A stretch of DNA of 64,000 bases from positions 873,386,626-873,450,625 of the forward strand of contig NC_081409.1 in NCBI RefSeq assembly GCF_030272615.1, read 5' to 3'. The notes beneath the pieces are model-generated. The model was given only the letters and a program-made list of their open reading frames with translations, was not told the DNA's origin and did not search any database. Source of the DNA: Cryptomeria japonica. Taxonomy: Eukaryota; Streptophyta; Pinopsida; Cupressales; Cupressaceae. The position numbers and the translations under genes were made by a program. Of this stretch, positions 1-12,058 are shown in pieces. Position 1 is the first letter of the stretch, and each line of letters starts with the position of its first letter.

Positions 1-251
1 CATCTATCCATCTATGAGGAGACATCACCAGTGAGCCCACTGAATATAGCCTTCATGGCTTCTTCATTACATAACTATCTTCTTTCTTCTTCAATGCTGA
101 TGGGGGGACATACATTCTGAGGGAAACCATTTACAACTATCATCCACACATAAAACCCTAGGGAGGATAGGAAGACTTCCATTTGGAAACTCCAAATAGA
201 ATAGTTTGATCCATCAAACACTAGGCCAAGGATTGATACTAAACAAACCAT
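1..251 (-). pseudogene. copia-type Gag N-terminus (partial, broken)
   Basis: Reading leftwards from an ATG at 251, the translation contains FDGSNYSIWSFQMEVFLSSL followed by a VW..VVNGF segment. This is the pattern of the N-terminal Gag domain of plant Ty1/copia elements (UBN2/retrotran_gag_2 type). An in-frame stop follows near position 74. Beyond it the same frame gives NEEAMKAIFSGLTGDV, which matches the next conserved stretch of that domain, and then another stop. The ATG at 251 is preferred to the further upstream Met because the longer ORF would run through the primer binding site into the LTR. The rest of the element lies left of the window. Family assignment comes from motif recognition only; the copy looks dead. 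Confidence 0.7.
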
Positions 252-311
252 TGTGTCCCCTAGGCTAGAATCTACCCAGGTTGGAGAATACTCTTCTAAC
301 TGGATACCTAT

Positions 312-323
312 GCTCTGATACCA
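312..323 (-). promoter_or_regulatory. primer binding site, initiator Met-tRNA type
   Basis: The minus strand reads TGGTATCAGAGC, the classic plant retrotransposon PBS complementary to the 3' end of initiator Met-tRNA. It lies 2 nt inside the LTR boundary at 326, which fixes the element as minus-strand with its 5' LTR to the right. Confidence 0.9.
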
Positions 324-325
324 AT

Positions 326-2384
326 TGTTAGACACAATGCACCACTGAGAGGGGGAAGGGGTGAATCAGTGGTTCTCTAATCCCTTGTCTATTTTTCTCT
401 TTAGCAATCCTATGTGAGCATACTGGTTATTAGATCTAACACAATAAGGACATACTGATTAGTGAGTAGACCAACTCAAAACAATCACACACAAAGAGGC
501 ATCTCATAACACTAGGATGTACGAGGAAAACCCAAGATGGGAAAAACCTCAGTGAGCAATGTTGTTGGAGTCTACTACTCTAATCCAGCCTCACAATGAA
601 AACATTGTTACAAAGTTTAGGGCACCAACCCTTGACTTTAGGGCGCCAACCCCTGACTTTAGGGCACCAACCCCTATCTTTAGAGCATCAACCCAAGGAG
701 CTACAACCCCTGCACCGAGCTACAACTAAGTGTTCACAATATAAAACATCAAATACAAGGTAGTAATCTAGTTACAAGTGAATCTTATAACAACTCAATA
801 CAATCTTCCCTACTGGTAAGGTATCTCCTTAGCCTTACTAGTTCTCTACACACTCTGACTAAATCTTCACCAACTTAGTCACTATCCTGCTGATATCTTC
901 TCTTCTTACTCGCTCTCTCTCTCTCCTTACTACTGCTGCTTACCATTTCACCTTTCTCTCTACCGGTTCTCACTTCCTTCATCACTCTGCTACTCTACAC
1001 CATTACTATACTTAGTCAGTCCTATGCCTACCTACTTTGCAGTTGCCTTCACCTTTGCTCTCCCAGTATGGACACTATTGGTTCTGTTCTTTTATCAGTT
1101 GAACACTTCAACATGATTCTCCCTCACTCTTACTCTCTTCTCGGATATATGTTGGGTGCTTGTCTATTTTTCTCTTAAGTGTAGAAGTAACACTTAGTCA
1201 CTTGGCAACAACATAATCTTCTTCCCATTAACAACACAATCTATCTCTCAGGCTCACGTATTTATAACCTAGACTTCCTGCCAAAAACCAAATCAAACTT
1301 GGCACCTTTGGGTTTTCTCCACTGATCACGAGACACAATGAATCTAATCAAATCTAATTGGATCATAAATCAGAGATGTCTATCTCTACATATCCACCAT
1401 TTATGTGCCTTCCAGAACATGCCTCCTTTCTTTAGCAATCTGCAACCATTCTTTCAACTTTTCTTAGATAATCGCCATAAATAGTCTGGTTGTCTCCTTC
1501 TCCTATGTCGATCCGCACAACCAATATGTCCTGGATCTCAATCCACATGACTCTACAACTCTACCTTGATCTTTGTGGTCACCATTAATGTCGGACCAAT
1601 CACAACTACCTCACCAACCTTACTTCATCGATCTATGCAGGTTTCATCGGCCACTTCATCTTCACGTGGCATCATAGTTGGTATCCACCTCATCACACTT
1701 CTTTGTCAGTTTAGCTTGGTCACCAACCATATAATCTATCAGTTCCTCTTCACTTTTGGTTAACTAATCTTGCCGATATCTCACATTATACTGGTTAACT
1801 CCTCATGTCCGTTCTTTGCTTGAGCTATCGGTGGAAGACCTTGACCAGTCAACAGGCATGTCCAACCAAATCATGCACATTCCCACAATTGGGAACTCTT
1901 CTGCATCTGCACCTTGCATATATAACCGGTGGACTTACATATCAGTTACCACTGTTGATGACACCATATCATCATCCTTCACAAGACTCCATCTTCAGTC
2001 AGGTCAGATTCCTCTATTTGCATCTGCTTGGCCTTGCCTTTCTCCCTAATCAATTATGTTCATTTCTCTACTGGTTTGTCATAGAAATAAACACTTCACA
2101 CTGCCCTTGTACTAGCATCTCAACATGCCTTCTTTGTCGATCCACTGCATAACTCTGATCTCATGCACTTGAGGCATTCCTTCAATTCACCGATTCATTC
2201 TTCTCTTCTAGTGTTGATGTGATTCAGATAACATTATGCCTCTTCATCACAAACAACCACTCAAACACCTTTCCCATTCATCAACACATCACTTTATCAG
2301 TTGACATACTCTCCTTGTCAATGATGCACTATGTTGGTAACCTATCCCATACCGGTTGACATCAATGACAACACAATGCCAATA
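326..2384 (-). repeat. 5' LTR of minus-strand copia-type element (about 2.06 kb)
   Basis: The left edge (TGTTAGACACAATG) abuts the PBS. The right edge is placed at ACACAATGCCAATA (2384), because from the next base the sequence is homologous to the Tat-like element at 12983 onwards (GAAATTACATGATTTTATC). The terminal CA appears mutated to TA. The LTR carries the conserved block AAAACCCAAGATGGGAAAAACC near 535-557 and a 21-bp tandem repeat at 616-699. ORFs on the plus strand between 1566 and 2152 show no family signature and are taken as chance. The partner LTR is outside the window. Confidence 0.75.
616..699. repeat. 21-bp tandem repeat, four units
   Basis: Four imperfect units starting at 616, 637, 658 and 679, each close to TTTAGGGCACCAACCCTTGAC, inside the LTR. 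The fourth is the most diverged. Confidence 0.85.
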
Positions 2385-2712
2385 GAAATTACATGATTTT
2401 ATCTGATAATGAGGTAGCGGGAAGTGTATCACAACCAAAGGGAGAAGAAAATTTATGGTTACTGCAGTTTGATTGAAGTTGTGCAGCATCAGTTTTTGGT
2501 ACAGTGGTAGTGTTAATTCTGCCTTCTGGTACTCATATCCATTTTTCTTTTAAATTGGAATTCAAGAATAAAAAAAATATGACCGAGTATGAATCCTTGT
2601 TATTAGGCTTAGCTGAAGCTAAGAAATTGGAAGTTAAGCTTATTTGAGTCAAAGGAGATGCCGAGTTGATTGTGAAGCAGGTCAAAGGATTATTCATTAT
2701 AAAAAATGAACA
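2385..2712 (+). pseudogene. unit 1: post-protease linker and additional RNase H (truncated)
   Basis: The frame opens with FD (first catalytic Asp), a stop replacing the next residue, then LEFKNKKNMTEYESLLLGLA (catalytic Glu) and VKGDAELIVKQVKGLF (third Asp). This matches the archaeal-like RNase H of plant Tat elements rather than the usual gypsy RNase H. Compared with unit 2, about 487 bp (13307-13793) are missing at 2710-2714, which removes the last part of this domain and the linker to RT. The reading frame holds stops at the second codon after FD and in LI*VKGD. Confidence 0.75.
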
Positions 2713-2713
2713 T

Positions 2714-3690
2714 TAGCACTAAAGATGATCCCAAATATATAAATCTAGGGAAATGTTGCACTCCTGTGGAGAAAGAGAGATTCATTAGTCTGCTGCTGGA
2801 ATTCAAATATATTTTTGACTAGTGCTATGATGACTTAAAGAACTTCAGGGATGGAAATTTTCAACATCACATTCCTTTGAATCCTTGAGTATGTCTTTTT
2901 CGATAAAAACTTAGAAGTTTCAATACTAAAGTAGCTGAAGCCATATTTCAGGAAGTAGATAAAATGTTGAAGGTCAGGATTATATACCCCATTTGCCATT
3001 CCACATGGATAACCAACATAGTTCTTGTTTGGAAGAAAAATAGAGAAATAAGGATCTATGTAGACTTTAGAAACCTGAATCAAGTTAGTCTAAAAGATAA
3101 CTACCCATTACCTGCTATGGACCATATTTTGCAAACGATTTCAGGTTCCAAAATGATGTCTATGCTTGATGGATTTTTAGGTTATAATTTGATCAGTGTT
3201 TTAGAAAGTGATCAACATAAGACTGCCTTCATTACTCCCTGGGATACTTTTTCTTATAACAAAATGCTATTTGGTCTGATTAATGTAGGGGCTACCTTTC
3301 ATCAGGCTATGGGTTTATCCTTTGGTCATTTGAAAGATAAGATAATTGTGGTGTGTCTGGATGACTTAACCATCTTTTCAAAGAGAAGAAAACATCACCT
3401 GAGAGATTTGAGACAAGTATTACAAAGGTGTCGTGAACATGGGGTGTCCCTAAATTCAAAAAAGTCAATATTTAGAGTGACAGAGGGTAAATTTCTTGGC
3501 CACATTGTCTCTAAAGAAGGAGTAAGAGTGGACCTTGAAAGAGTAAAGGAAATTCAGTAGCTAAGTCTACCGTCAAACAGAAATGCAGTCAGATCCTTCT
3601 TTGGACAAGTAAATTTTCTAAGGAGATTCATTCCAAATTTTGCAGAAACCACTAGGTATATTGTGAACTCGATGAGTGAATAATAAGCAT
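2714..3690 (+). pseudogene. unit 1: Ty3/gypsy reverse transcriptase
   Basis: RT copies the element RNA into DNA in the cytoplasmic particle. Visible motifs run in the expected order: VDFRNLNQVSLKDNYPLPAM, SMLDGFLGYN, a TAFITPWDTFSYNKMLFGL block, the catalytic box CLDDLTIFSK (YLDD with Y changed to C), GKFLGHIVSKEGV and FFGQVNFLRRFIPNF. The best open stretch is 2964-3560, and the frame continues beyond the stop at about 3558. Stops before 2964 (for example in the FD*CYDDL region) and the missing linker make it non-functional. It is clearly paralogous to 13780-14755. Confidence 0.92.
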
Positions 3691-4235
3691 TTAAATGGAA
3701 TGAGGAGGGAAAGAAAGAATTTGAATCAATAAAGGAGGCTATTGGTCATGCACCTGTTCTGGTTAATCAAAATTTTAAAATAGATTTTATTATCTATTGG
3801 TATGCCTTGAAGCATACTATGTCAGGGATTTTATTGTAGAAGAACAAGGATAATGAAGAAGTTCCCATATCTTTTATGAGCGTTCCCTTGAAGAAACATG
3901 AGTTGAGATATTCCCTAATGTAGAAACAAGTGTATGCAGTTGTAAAAGCTGTAAAACAGTTCAGATATTATATTCTTCATTCTCATGCAATTGTTTATGT
4001 GCCTCACTTTGCAGTCAAGAGCATTCAGACACAACGAGATATAGGAATGAATAATAGAGCTTCATGGGTGTCCAAGATTCAAGTGTTCGATTTGGATATT
4101 AAACCCACAAAATTGGTAAGAGGGCAGGGTCTGTACAGGTTGATTTCTTAAATTAAGAGTGAAGTGGCTGAGGAGTTGCCCTTAGTCTTGTTTGTCGGGC
4201 TTCAAGATTCCTAGTTTGTAGATGTCACATATTAT
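3691..4235 (+). pseudogene. unit 1: gypsy RNase H, catalytic Asp residues missing
   Basis: This follows RT directly, as gypsy RNase H does. The segment KQVYAVVKAVKQFRYYIL corresponds to the conserved E..A.V.A...FR.YL helix. However, the first catalytic position reads IIYWYA where an Asp is expected, and the later TDH-type motif reads YVPHFAVKSI. The same losses (IIYCYA; YVLHSAIKSI) occur in unit 2, so they predate the duplication and are not recent decay. The domain is therefore read as a structural connection domain. Stops occur after ILL, LM and RLIS. Confidence 0.75.
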
Positions 4236-5472
4236 TTGACCTATGGGGATTTACCAATGCATCTTTCTCTAAGAGAAAAATGGAACCTGAGAATAATGGC
4301 TGCAAAATACGTTATTTTTAATGATGTATTGTACAAAAGGGGTTTGGATGGAACTTTCTTGCATTGTGTAGATAAATCACTTCAACAGTCACTATTGAAA
4401 ACCTTCCATGATGAAGCCTGTGGTGGCCATTTTTCATCTATAGTACCTGCTTACAAATTTTTGAGAAATTGCTATTATTGGCTAGGCATATTCAAAGATT
4501 CTTATGCATGGGTAGCCAAGTGTGAGAAATATAAATTATTCACGGGTAAGCCGCAACTCACAGCATTACCACTTCGATTAGTGATTTTGGATAAACTATT
4601 CAAACATTGGGATTTGGATTTTATAGGCCCTTTGATGCCTACTTCAAGTGTAGGAAACACACATATACTGACAACCATAGATTATTTTACAAAATGGGTT
4701 GAAGCTATTCCGATGTGGAAGATGACTTCTGAGGTTGTTTGTACTTTTCTAAAAGAAAATATTCTAGTTCGATTTGGAGTACCTCTAAAAATTGTGGCTG
4801 ATAATGCAACTAATTTATCTTTTGCTGAGATTTCATTGTTCTCCTATGATCATGGGATATCCCTTGCTCAATCTTTGGATTATTATCCTCAGAGGAACGG
4901 TCAGGCGGAGTCCAGCAATAAAAATACCATAAATATTATGAAGAAATTGGTCATTGAAAATTTCAAAGATTGGCATAAGAAATTATATGAAGCTGTTTGG
5001 GTAGATCGTACATCACCAAAAAGAGATATTGGGATGTCACCATTTGAATTGGTTTATGGTGTAGGTGTTCAGGTGGCACTTCCTCTAGAACTTGCGGTAA
5101 CCAAGTTACAGACCGTCATTGAGGATGCCCATTTTTCAGGATTCACTTGAAAAAAGGGTTATGCATTTGATGAGGATTGATGAAGATAGGGACAAGTTAG
5201 TGGATCGAATAACAAAACATCATATGAGGTTTAAGAAGATATTCAACAAGTGAGCCATGCCACAAAAATTTATGCTAGGTGATCAAGTTTTGCTTTGGGA
5301 CAGAAGAAGGAAACCAAAGGGGGCGCACACGAAGTTCGAATCGCTATGGAAGGGACCATTTGTGATTCAGGAGGTAAAAGGCCCTAATTGTTTCAAAATT
5401 GCATATCAAGATGGATTTGTTCTTTCCCTGACCTATAATGGGCAGGATTTGAAACTTATCAATTGTAAATGA
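4236..5472 (+). pseudogene. unit 1: integrase with GPF-type C-terminus
   Basis: Integrase inserts the cDNA into the host genome. The N-terminal zinc module is visible as FHDEACGGHF plus AKCEKYKLF, where the second Cys of the CxxC pair has become Tyr. The catalytic core has its three acidic residues: DLDFIGPL (Asp), VADNATN (Asp) and NGQAESSNK (Glu). The longest open part is 4236-5150, 304 codons, and a second segment 5257-5472 holds LLWDRRRKPKGAH and LWKGPFVIQEV, the GPY/F-type module. A frameshift and stops separate the two. No chromodomain follows. Confidence 0.9.
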
Positions 5473-6665
5473 GAGTCCCTCGTGGTTTTTGTACATAAGT
5501 TTTGGTTTTTTTAGTCGGTAGTTTCTATTCTGTTGATGTGTCTATCTTAGTCTTTCAATAAATCCTATTTGCGAAACTAGAGATCCTTGAGTTCATGTCT
5601 AGTTTTCTTACATTCCTAGTCCCTAGTTAGAGCTAATGTTAGCATCCTCTCAATTTTTCATTTAAATTTTAAGCTTGCGGGTTGCCTTATGGTCTCTCTT
5701 TTCTTTTCGGTCTTTGTATTTCCTCACTTTGAACCTATGGCATTGAACCTTTAAAACAAGTCAAAAGGTTCAAGGTTCAAAGTGTGTTCTAGGTGATGTC
5801 TTTAGTGGCCTTTAACTTTACTAAAGCAAGTGCATTGCCATTATGTTTTTTCAACTTTGAACCCGTGAACCTTTTCTTTTTTTGGTTCAAGGTTCAAAAG
5901 GTCCTTTTGTATGAGTCGCGGATATGTGATGTTATTTAATGAGCAAGTTTAAATGTGTTTAAGTCGGTATTGAACTTGAACCTTGAACCTTTTGTATTCT
6001 TTGTTCAACCATTCAATGTTCAAAGTTCTTTCACTTGTTAGTTATCATTATTGCTCATTCCCAGTATTTTATTGAGCCACTAGTTCAATGTTATTCTCAT
6101 AGAATGAACTTTAACCATTGAACTCCTTGTGAGATGGTTCAAGGTTCAAAAAGTTTACTCTAAGCTGATTCTAAGGATTTTGATAACATTAGAGGCAACA
6201 TGGTAAGAAGGAATATTCATGGCATCTAACAGTTTAAATTTTTTAATTTGGAAAGTAATCATAAGGACATTAACTATTTGTGCAGAGGTGATGGGAAATT
6301 AAGAAAGTATTAGGTTTTCAGTCATATCACTGTTACTTCTCACATTTGAATGAATCATTATGAAGCGTGTGTAGATTTCCCTCGATTTTCCTTCCCGTTT
6401 CCTTAAAAAGACATGTAAATTCATATGAAAACTTGTAAAGGTTATAGTTGTTATAATTGAACAAACTGGAGACATCAAAGGTAAATTCAGCTCTACTGAG
6501 AGGGTTTCATAGATTCATGGTGGTAACAAGAGAGTTCAAACAATTTCCCTACACTATATTTCTTTAGTTTAGAAGATTTGTCAATGTAAGAAGAAAATCT
6601 TTGGTTTGTTGGAGTTGAATTTCGTCCTACTTTAGAATTGTTTGATTAAACTATAAGTAGGCATT
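5473..6665 (+). repeat. unit 1 spacer with GGTTCAA/TTGAACC motif array
   Basis: No coding signal. An AATAAA lies near 5558. From about 5730 to 6150 the sequence is studded with GGTTCAAGGTTCAAA and its reverse complement, for example around 5740-5785, 5850-5905, 5970-6030 and 6115-6150. Some neighbours are inverted and could pair as hairpins (5854-5899). The same array is kept in unit 2 at 16590-17010. Confidence 0.7.
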
Positions 6666-9600
6666 ATGAGGCCAATACTACCGAAACTAGGTCAGACATC
6701 ATGTCTAGTGAGCATATTACCAGAATTAGATGATACTTCTTTAGCTCAGGTCGACTTGGGGGATTTCTTAGAAAGAGCCACATACCTTGAAGCTGGTTCA
6801 ATGATGGAAAAAATTGTAAGAAGCGTCTCGTTGAAGCTGGCGCGTTTCCCCTTGCTACCCCATGCTTAGATTTGGTAATAGCTTGCATGAATAGGTATTA
6901 TGCTGCAAATAGATGTATAGGAACCAGCAGTGGCGAGCTGTTAGTTTATATTAATAGGGAAATAGTAATGGTGGCGATGGGAATCCCGCATAAGGAGTCA
7001 TATGAGGAGTGGTTAATTGGCACCTCATATGCTTTCTTCTCTGAGAAGAAAGGTAAATATAGAAGTGTAATTTCAATAAACTAGCTCCTCAAAGTTAAAA
7101 AGGGAGGGTCATCACTGCCAAAGCCCCTTACTAGGGAGAAATTCATCACATAAGTGTGAGACATTGTTATACTATTGAATAGACTAAAAGGGAATTCACA
7201 CTCCTTTTATTGGGAGTATTGGATGTATTTTTTATATTTAGGTGCTTCTATCAGGTGATAGATATCTTGACTAGGTGCAAGTAATTGCAGAGAGACTCCA
7301 TGAAGGTTTAAGTAATTTTGTGGGCATGTCTATCTTTTATATGTCTTCTTATCTATTCTACATATTAGCCTATAATAGATATTGGCACGACTTGCTCAAT
7401 GAGCCTTGGGTGGATGGTATGAATGTCTATGATTACTGTCCTTTATTGCAGCAACAAAAATATGTAGAACATATTGTCAGATGGAATGGTGTCTTTGTAG
7501 GAAGACTTTTTATTCAGCTATAGGATGATGTGAATAAAAGAATGTCAGTTGAAGCTATGAAATTGATAAGCATATATGGCAGCTTCTTCATTCATTTACC
7601 TAGGTTTACCTATCTTCGGGTAGGTGGTTTTGAAGGTGAACCATTCAAGCTACCTAGGTACACCTTTGATAGCCTTGTACTCATTGAAGTGAGAAGATAG
7701 CTAGCTCATGTTGATAAAAAGTTAGGGGCAAAAGGTGAATCTGGAGTTGCCTTTCCCATTAAACTTGGATACTACAGGTGTAAGTCAGTGTCTGATGCTT
7801 TGAATTTGAGTTGGAATTTAAGAGGATGAATTTGCAGCCCTACGTTGCTAGATGAAAGTTTGATAGCAGGGGCTATGTTGTTGAAAATCTAAATGTAGAT
7901 GAACACTTCTGTCATGAACCCCAATTGGAAGATTACTGGGAAAATTGTAGTTATGAGTATGAAGTAAGAAAGAGCCTATAGTCAAGATTTACTCTACAAC
8001 AAGTAATAACCATGAAAATTCCCATCAATGTGTCAGGGATACAAGAGGAAACAGAGGAGGATATTCTAGATCCTGAGTTTAATAAGGAAGTTCAAGGGTA
8101 GCCAACCCCTGAGATTAACTGGGATAAAAAGGAAGATGAAAACATTCAGGTTAGGACTTTTAATGCTATACGAAGAACTGAGAAATGTTTAAGGGATCAA
8201 AAGTTTAGAAAAGGATCAATCATGTCTTCCCATGAACTAAGAGTTTGTTCGCATACAACAACTCAAATTCCTATTTCAACTGCTAACAAGATTGTTGATG
8301 TTGAAGATGGTTCAAACCTAGTTGTGGAAGAAATTCAACCCAAAAGATCAAAAAGGTCCCTGCTAAGTTCCTCACCAGTCCGAGTGACTCAGGCAATAAG
8401 CAAGAAGAAGAGTAAAGAGCCAACATTGAGTCAGATCGTTGTAGACCTGGATCCAAGTGAGGAACCTGAAATAATAATGGAGCAATAGGAATTGAATGAA
8501 TCCCTGACACAAGATATCGACACAGATAAAGAACCAGTGGATGAGCTGAATCCAATGAGCACTTTAACTATTGTCAATTCAAAAAGTACTTAGACAACCC
8601 CTCCATCCAAAGAACCTTCAAGCACTCCATGATGGTTAGAGGCTTCCAATGGGAAGAAATGTAGTGTGGTCCCAATCACAATTCCTATGGAGGATATGGT
8701 TACCAAGTGTCTCAGAAAAGTGTCCAAGCCAAAGAAACTTAAAACATAGATGATGCTTGAGGTAGATGAAGCAACAGGTCATTGGACAGTTGAGATAGCT
8801 AAACCTATCCTAGACAAAGACTCAGACAAAGCCACTAAAGATGACTTCACTATGGAGAAAATTGATTTGGGGGTTGCTTCGCGAGCGGTTGATGCCAAAC
8901 ACTTGGAATCCTCCACAAAAAGGATGATTTCTAGATCATGGAAGGATGAAAAAGATAAAAAGGAGTTGAATAAAATCATCACTCAGATGGCCAAACACAT
9001 TAATGCCATACACCATCCAAGTCCCCAGCCCTTGTCACAAGTAGCACTGTCCTTTGATCCCAAGTCTCCGGTGAATGAAAAGATGTTAGTTCAGTTTCAG
9101 AGGAATGGAATGGTGGTAGAGATATTCAATAAATGGCTTGATCTCATAATACAACAAGGCTCAGACTATGTTGTTAGTTTGGTAAAAGTATACGAAGATG
9201 CTCTGATTGTAAGCTAAGAATTGGAATTAGAAGTTGTTACCTGTGAGAAGGAAAGCACTAAGTGGGTGGTAGTACTTTTGCAAATGAACGATGTCCAAAA
9301 ATTTGGTGTGATGAATTTCTTGGTTGAGAAACCTATGGAGAGTTTGGATGACAACATACTATATGGGTCGAAGAAGATTGTAGAGTGGTAGAATTCAATC
9401 ATCAAATAAGGCCACGAGGAATCTAAAAGATTGTTGAAAGGATTGATAGATCTAATCGACTCAATGCAAAAATATCTTAAGTGAATTGACATCCAACTTA
9501 TGAAAGAAGATTCTTAAACAACCGAAGCTACTACAAATATGGCAAAGATCTTCCAGGAAAGGATACAGTTCATTAGAGAAACAAAATCTTTGACTACAAG

Positions 9601-9853
9601 TGATTTCTCGAAGGTAGCTAGAATAGAATCAATGCTCACGGTTTTTTCTGATCATCAGGAGGCACATAAGGAAAAGGTGTCACATGTAAATATGGATAGG
9701 GAAGTCTGGAAACAATGTATTGTGCATATTGGACTTCCCTACTTCCAAGTCATCGTGAACTTCTCAGCTGCACATTTGGAGTGGTGTGGCATGCGTAATT
9801 CCGCAACAAAGCACGATATATCAATAGCTTCCTCTGCCATGATGGACTCCTAA
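6666..9853 (+). pseudogene. unit 1: third ORF (ORF3), about 1,062 codons, unknown function
   Basis: The ATG at 6666 starts PILPKLGQTSCLVSILPELD; the terminal stop (9851-9853) follows MMDS and lies 18 bp before the LTR. The N-terminal third has hydrophobic helices, INREIVMVAMGIPHKES and LSNFVGMSIFYMSSYLFYIL, resembling the plant mobile or 'putative plant transposon protein' type of domain. The middle is charged and low in complexity (EEIQPKRSKRS). The C-terminal part has long K/E-rich helices (RSWKDEKDKKELNKIITQ). Frames shift near 6869 and 7084; from 8222 to 9853 one frame is kept, with stops only. Unit 2 has the same ORF with the same length. Tat elements often carry an extra ORF between integrase and the 3' LTR; the role is unknown. 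Confidence 0.7.
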
Positions 9854-9870
9854 TCAACTGAGGGATGAGC

Positions 9871-10704
9871 TATTAGCCGATCTATGGCTTTTGTCTTGGT
9901 TTCTCTTTTTTTTAAGAAAAAGGTTTCTTTAACCTATGGTTAAAGTTAAAGTTTTTAGTTAAGATGTAAAAAACTATTAGCCTTGAGGCTATTTATGGTA
10001 GAAGTTACTTTTATGTAAGGGTCCAAAACACTTGATTTTGAGGAACAGTTTTGATTTTCCTTGAATTTCTCTAATCAGATATCTCTGGTATTTGAATGAA
10101 AAATGATATTTTGGATCCAATCTTTTAAATCTGTGTATTTGATGGATTAGTGATCTTTGTTGGGATATATATTGATGTGTGAAATATATCATTTCATTTA
10201 CCAGTTCTCTTTGTGTTCTTGAATTCATGGATTTCATTATTTGCAAGTAAATTCATTGTCGATTAATTGGTACTTGTCCCCCTTGTCCTATGGGGCATGA
10301 GAGACAATCGGCCAGTTTTTATACCACTATGCGTTTGATTTATTTTGAGTTTATGAAATGAACATGTGTGGAAGTTGGAGTCTATGAGGTCTTCATTTGA
10401 AATAGATCTTCAAGATATTCTTTTAGTTTTGATTTGTAAGAATTATCTTGTGTTGATGAATGAATGCGAAAACCTTTTGTGCTTTTTGGTTAAAAGTGTA
10501 TTCATTTCAAAGTTTTCTGCATAAAAATTCATTGTAAATCTCACAAGGAGTTTCCCTCTAATGCACCTCTAATGTAGAGGATGAGCCTATAATCAGTTCA
10601 CCCAACTATTAGTTTATTTTCTTTATTTTCATAAAGAGGTGTGGATGAGTCATATTGTAATTCTAAATATAATTTAAAGAAAGGGGCAAATCTGTTAACC
10701 AATA
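9871..10704 (+). repeat. middle LTR of the tandem Tat-like pair
   Basis: Homologous to 20730-21523. The 5' edge (TATTAGCCGATC, TGTTAGCCGATC in the right copy) follows a weak purine tract, AGGGATGAG. The 3' edge TTAACCAATA (TTAACCAACA in the right copy) is 6 bp before the PBS. Start and end placed this way give TGTTAG...CCAACA ends. It holds a T/A-rich insert at 9890-9935 that is partly deleted in the right LTR. Confidence 0.7.
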
Positions 10705-10710
10705 GATTTT

Positions 10711-10731
10711 TGGTGACTTTGTTGGTGAGTC
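10711..10731 (+). promoter_or_regulatory. primer binding site of unit 2 (decayed)
   Basis: TGGTGACTTTGTTGGTGAGTC lies 6 bp after the LTR end. It differs from TGGCGACTCTGCTGGGGAGTC (57653) mostly by C-to-T changes. I believe this PBS type is the Arg-tRNA form reported for Ogre-like elements; that assignment is from memory. Confidence 0.7.
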
Positions 10732-10802
10732 GAATTACAAGTCTGGTTGCCTAGTAACAAAGTATTAAGAATTGGATTGCCAGTTTTAAAGAATCTTTTT
10801 GT

Positions 10803-12058
10803 ATGCCATCAAATCTTTGTATTTTAGAAAGACTAGAGTCACGAAGATATACTAGGTCCCAAAGGAGGGAGGGAATAGTTGATTCTATTTTTCAAGAGTT
10901 GCAAAACCTAGATTTTCAACCCATCTTCTCACCTGAGAGACGAGCAAGAAGTAGACCTCTTTCTCCATCTCCTTCACTTCTTGTATCCTCAGTTTGTCAA
11001 GCTTTGAGCTTGCATGGTATTGCTTTACCCAATATAATTAATCCAACTCCTCTCAATATCATCCTCACAATGGCAGTAAATAATCCTTGGGGAGATGCAG
11101 TAGGTCCACTAAACTTGGGTTTAAATCAGAATCCCCTACCCAAAGAAGCGAGGGATCACTTGCCAAAATTTATTGGTGATGGGAAGACCATTGTGATGAG
11201 CACTTGAATGCATTCAATGTTGCTTGTGGGATAATAGTTGTTCAACATGAGGATGTTGCTATGAGGCTATTTATACAAACACTATCTGGAGTAGCAGTAG
11301 ATTGGTTCTATCATCTGCCCAATAGTGCAATAACAGATTGGTAGGGGCTGAAAACAAGGTTTGAGGCAAGATTCAAAGTAGCAGAGGATGAACACTCTCT
11401 TTTAGCTCAATTAGGCCAGTTAAAGAAAGAGATCCTAGAGTCTATGAGGGAATTTGTAGCAAAATTTGATAAGATTGTACCTAAAATTCCAATCAATAAA
11501 AAACCCTCGGATGACAATCTGAAATGTTCTTTTATAAATTCTATGCCTTCAGAGATGGGTTTCCTGATCCGTAGGCAAAGAGTTACAACCCTAAGTGATG
11601 TCAAAACACTCGCAGTTGAGTTGGAGGATAATTTGATCACTGCATGGAAATAGAAGAGAGAAGTACAGATACCTAATGCTCAACCTTCTACTTCTTCAGA
11701 CCTTGTGATCTAGAGATTGATGAATGAGGTAATAATTCTTATAATCCAATTACCTAAAGATAGTACATCATACTCATCCCCTTATAAAGACATACCTAAA
11801 GAATATAAATAATTCTTTGGGGATGGGAAATGAATCTTTACAATTACCCCCTACCTAACAAAGATTGGTGATTGAAGCACCACCACCTAAGAGGAGTATG
11901 TGTGTTTTTCATATTATAGGCAAACATGATGGCAGTTCCTATCCTGAGATGGTGTGTTATGCACAACTGATGAATTCTAAAGAGATTTCAAATGAATGGA
12001 GTGAAGAGGAATATTTAAAGAAACTTGGTGACTCTGAAATCCACTTCCTAGAGTACTA
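10803..12058 (+). pseudogene. unit 2: Gag with degenerate zinc finger
   Basis: The ATG at 10803 lies 72 bp after the PBS. The N-terminus is basic and low in complexity (ESRRYTRSQRREG; RARSRPLSPSPSLL). LPKFIGDGKT ends the first open frame at 11207, and the translation resumes one frame over with the retrotransposon Gag capsid pattern: FIQTLSGVAVDWFYHLP, then FEARFKVAEDEHSL and MREFVAKFDKIVPKIPINKK. A later segment, MCVFHIIGKHDGSSYPEMVC, looks like a C-H-H-C knuckle whose last Cys is Tyr. Several stops are present (near 11343, 11651, 11712). The protein would coat the element RNA in virus-like particles. Confidence 0.8.

Noticed and set aside
616-699. Possible CRISPR-like array
   Set aside because: Units are directly adjacent with no spacers, and the context is a plant retrotransposon LTR.
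1566-2152. Plus-strand ORFs of 65 to 115 codons
   Set aside because: They lie inside an LTR, have no recognisable domain and overlap one another in different frames.
5730-6150. tRNA genes suggested by GGTTCAA motifs
   Set aside because: No cloverleaf, A box or acceptor stem can be drawn around any of them.
6666-9853. ORF3 as an env-like gene
   Set aside because: No signal peptide, transmembrane anchor or furin-type site could be seen; the domain pattern is helical and charged.
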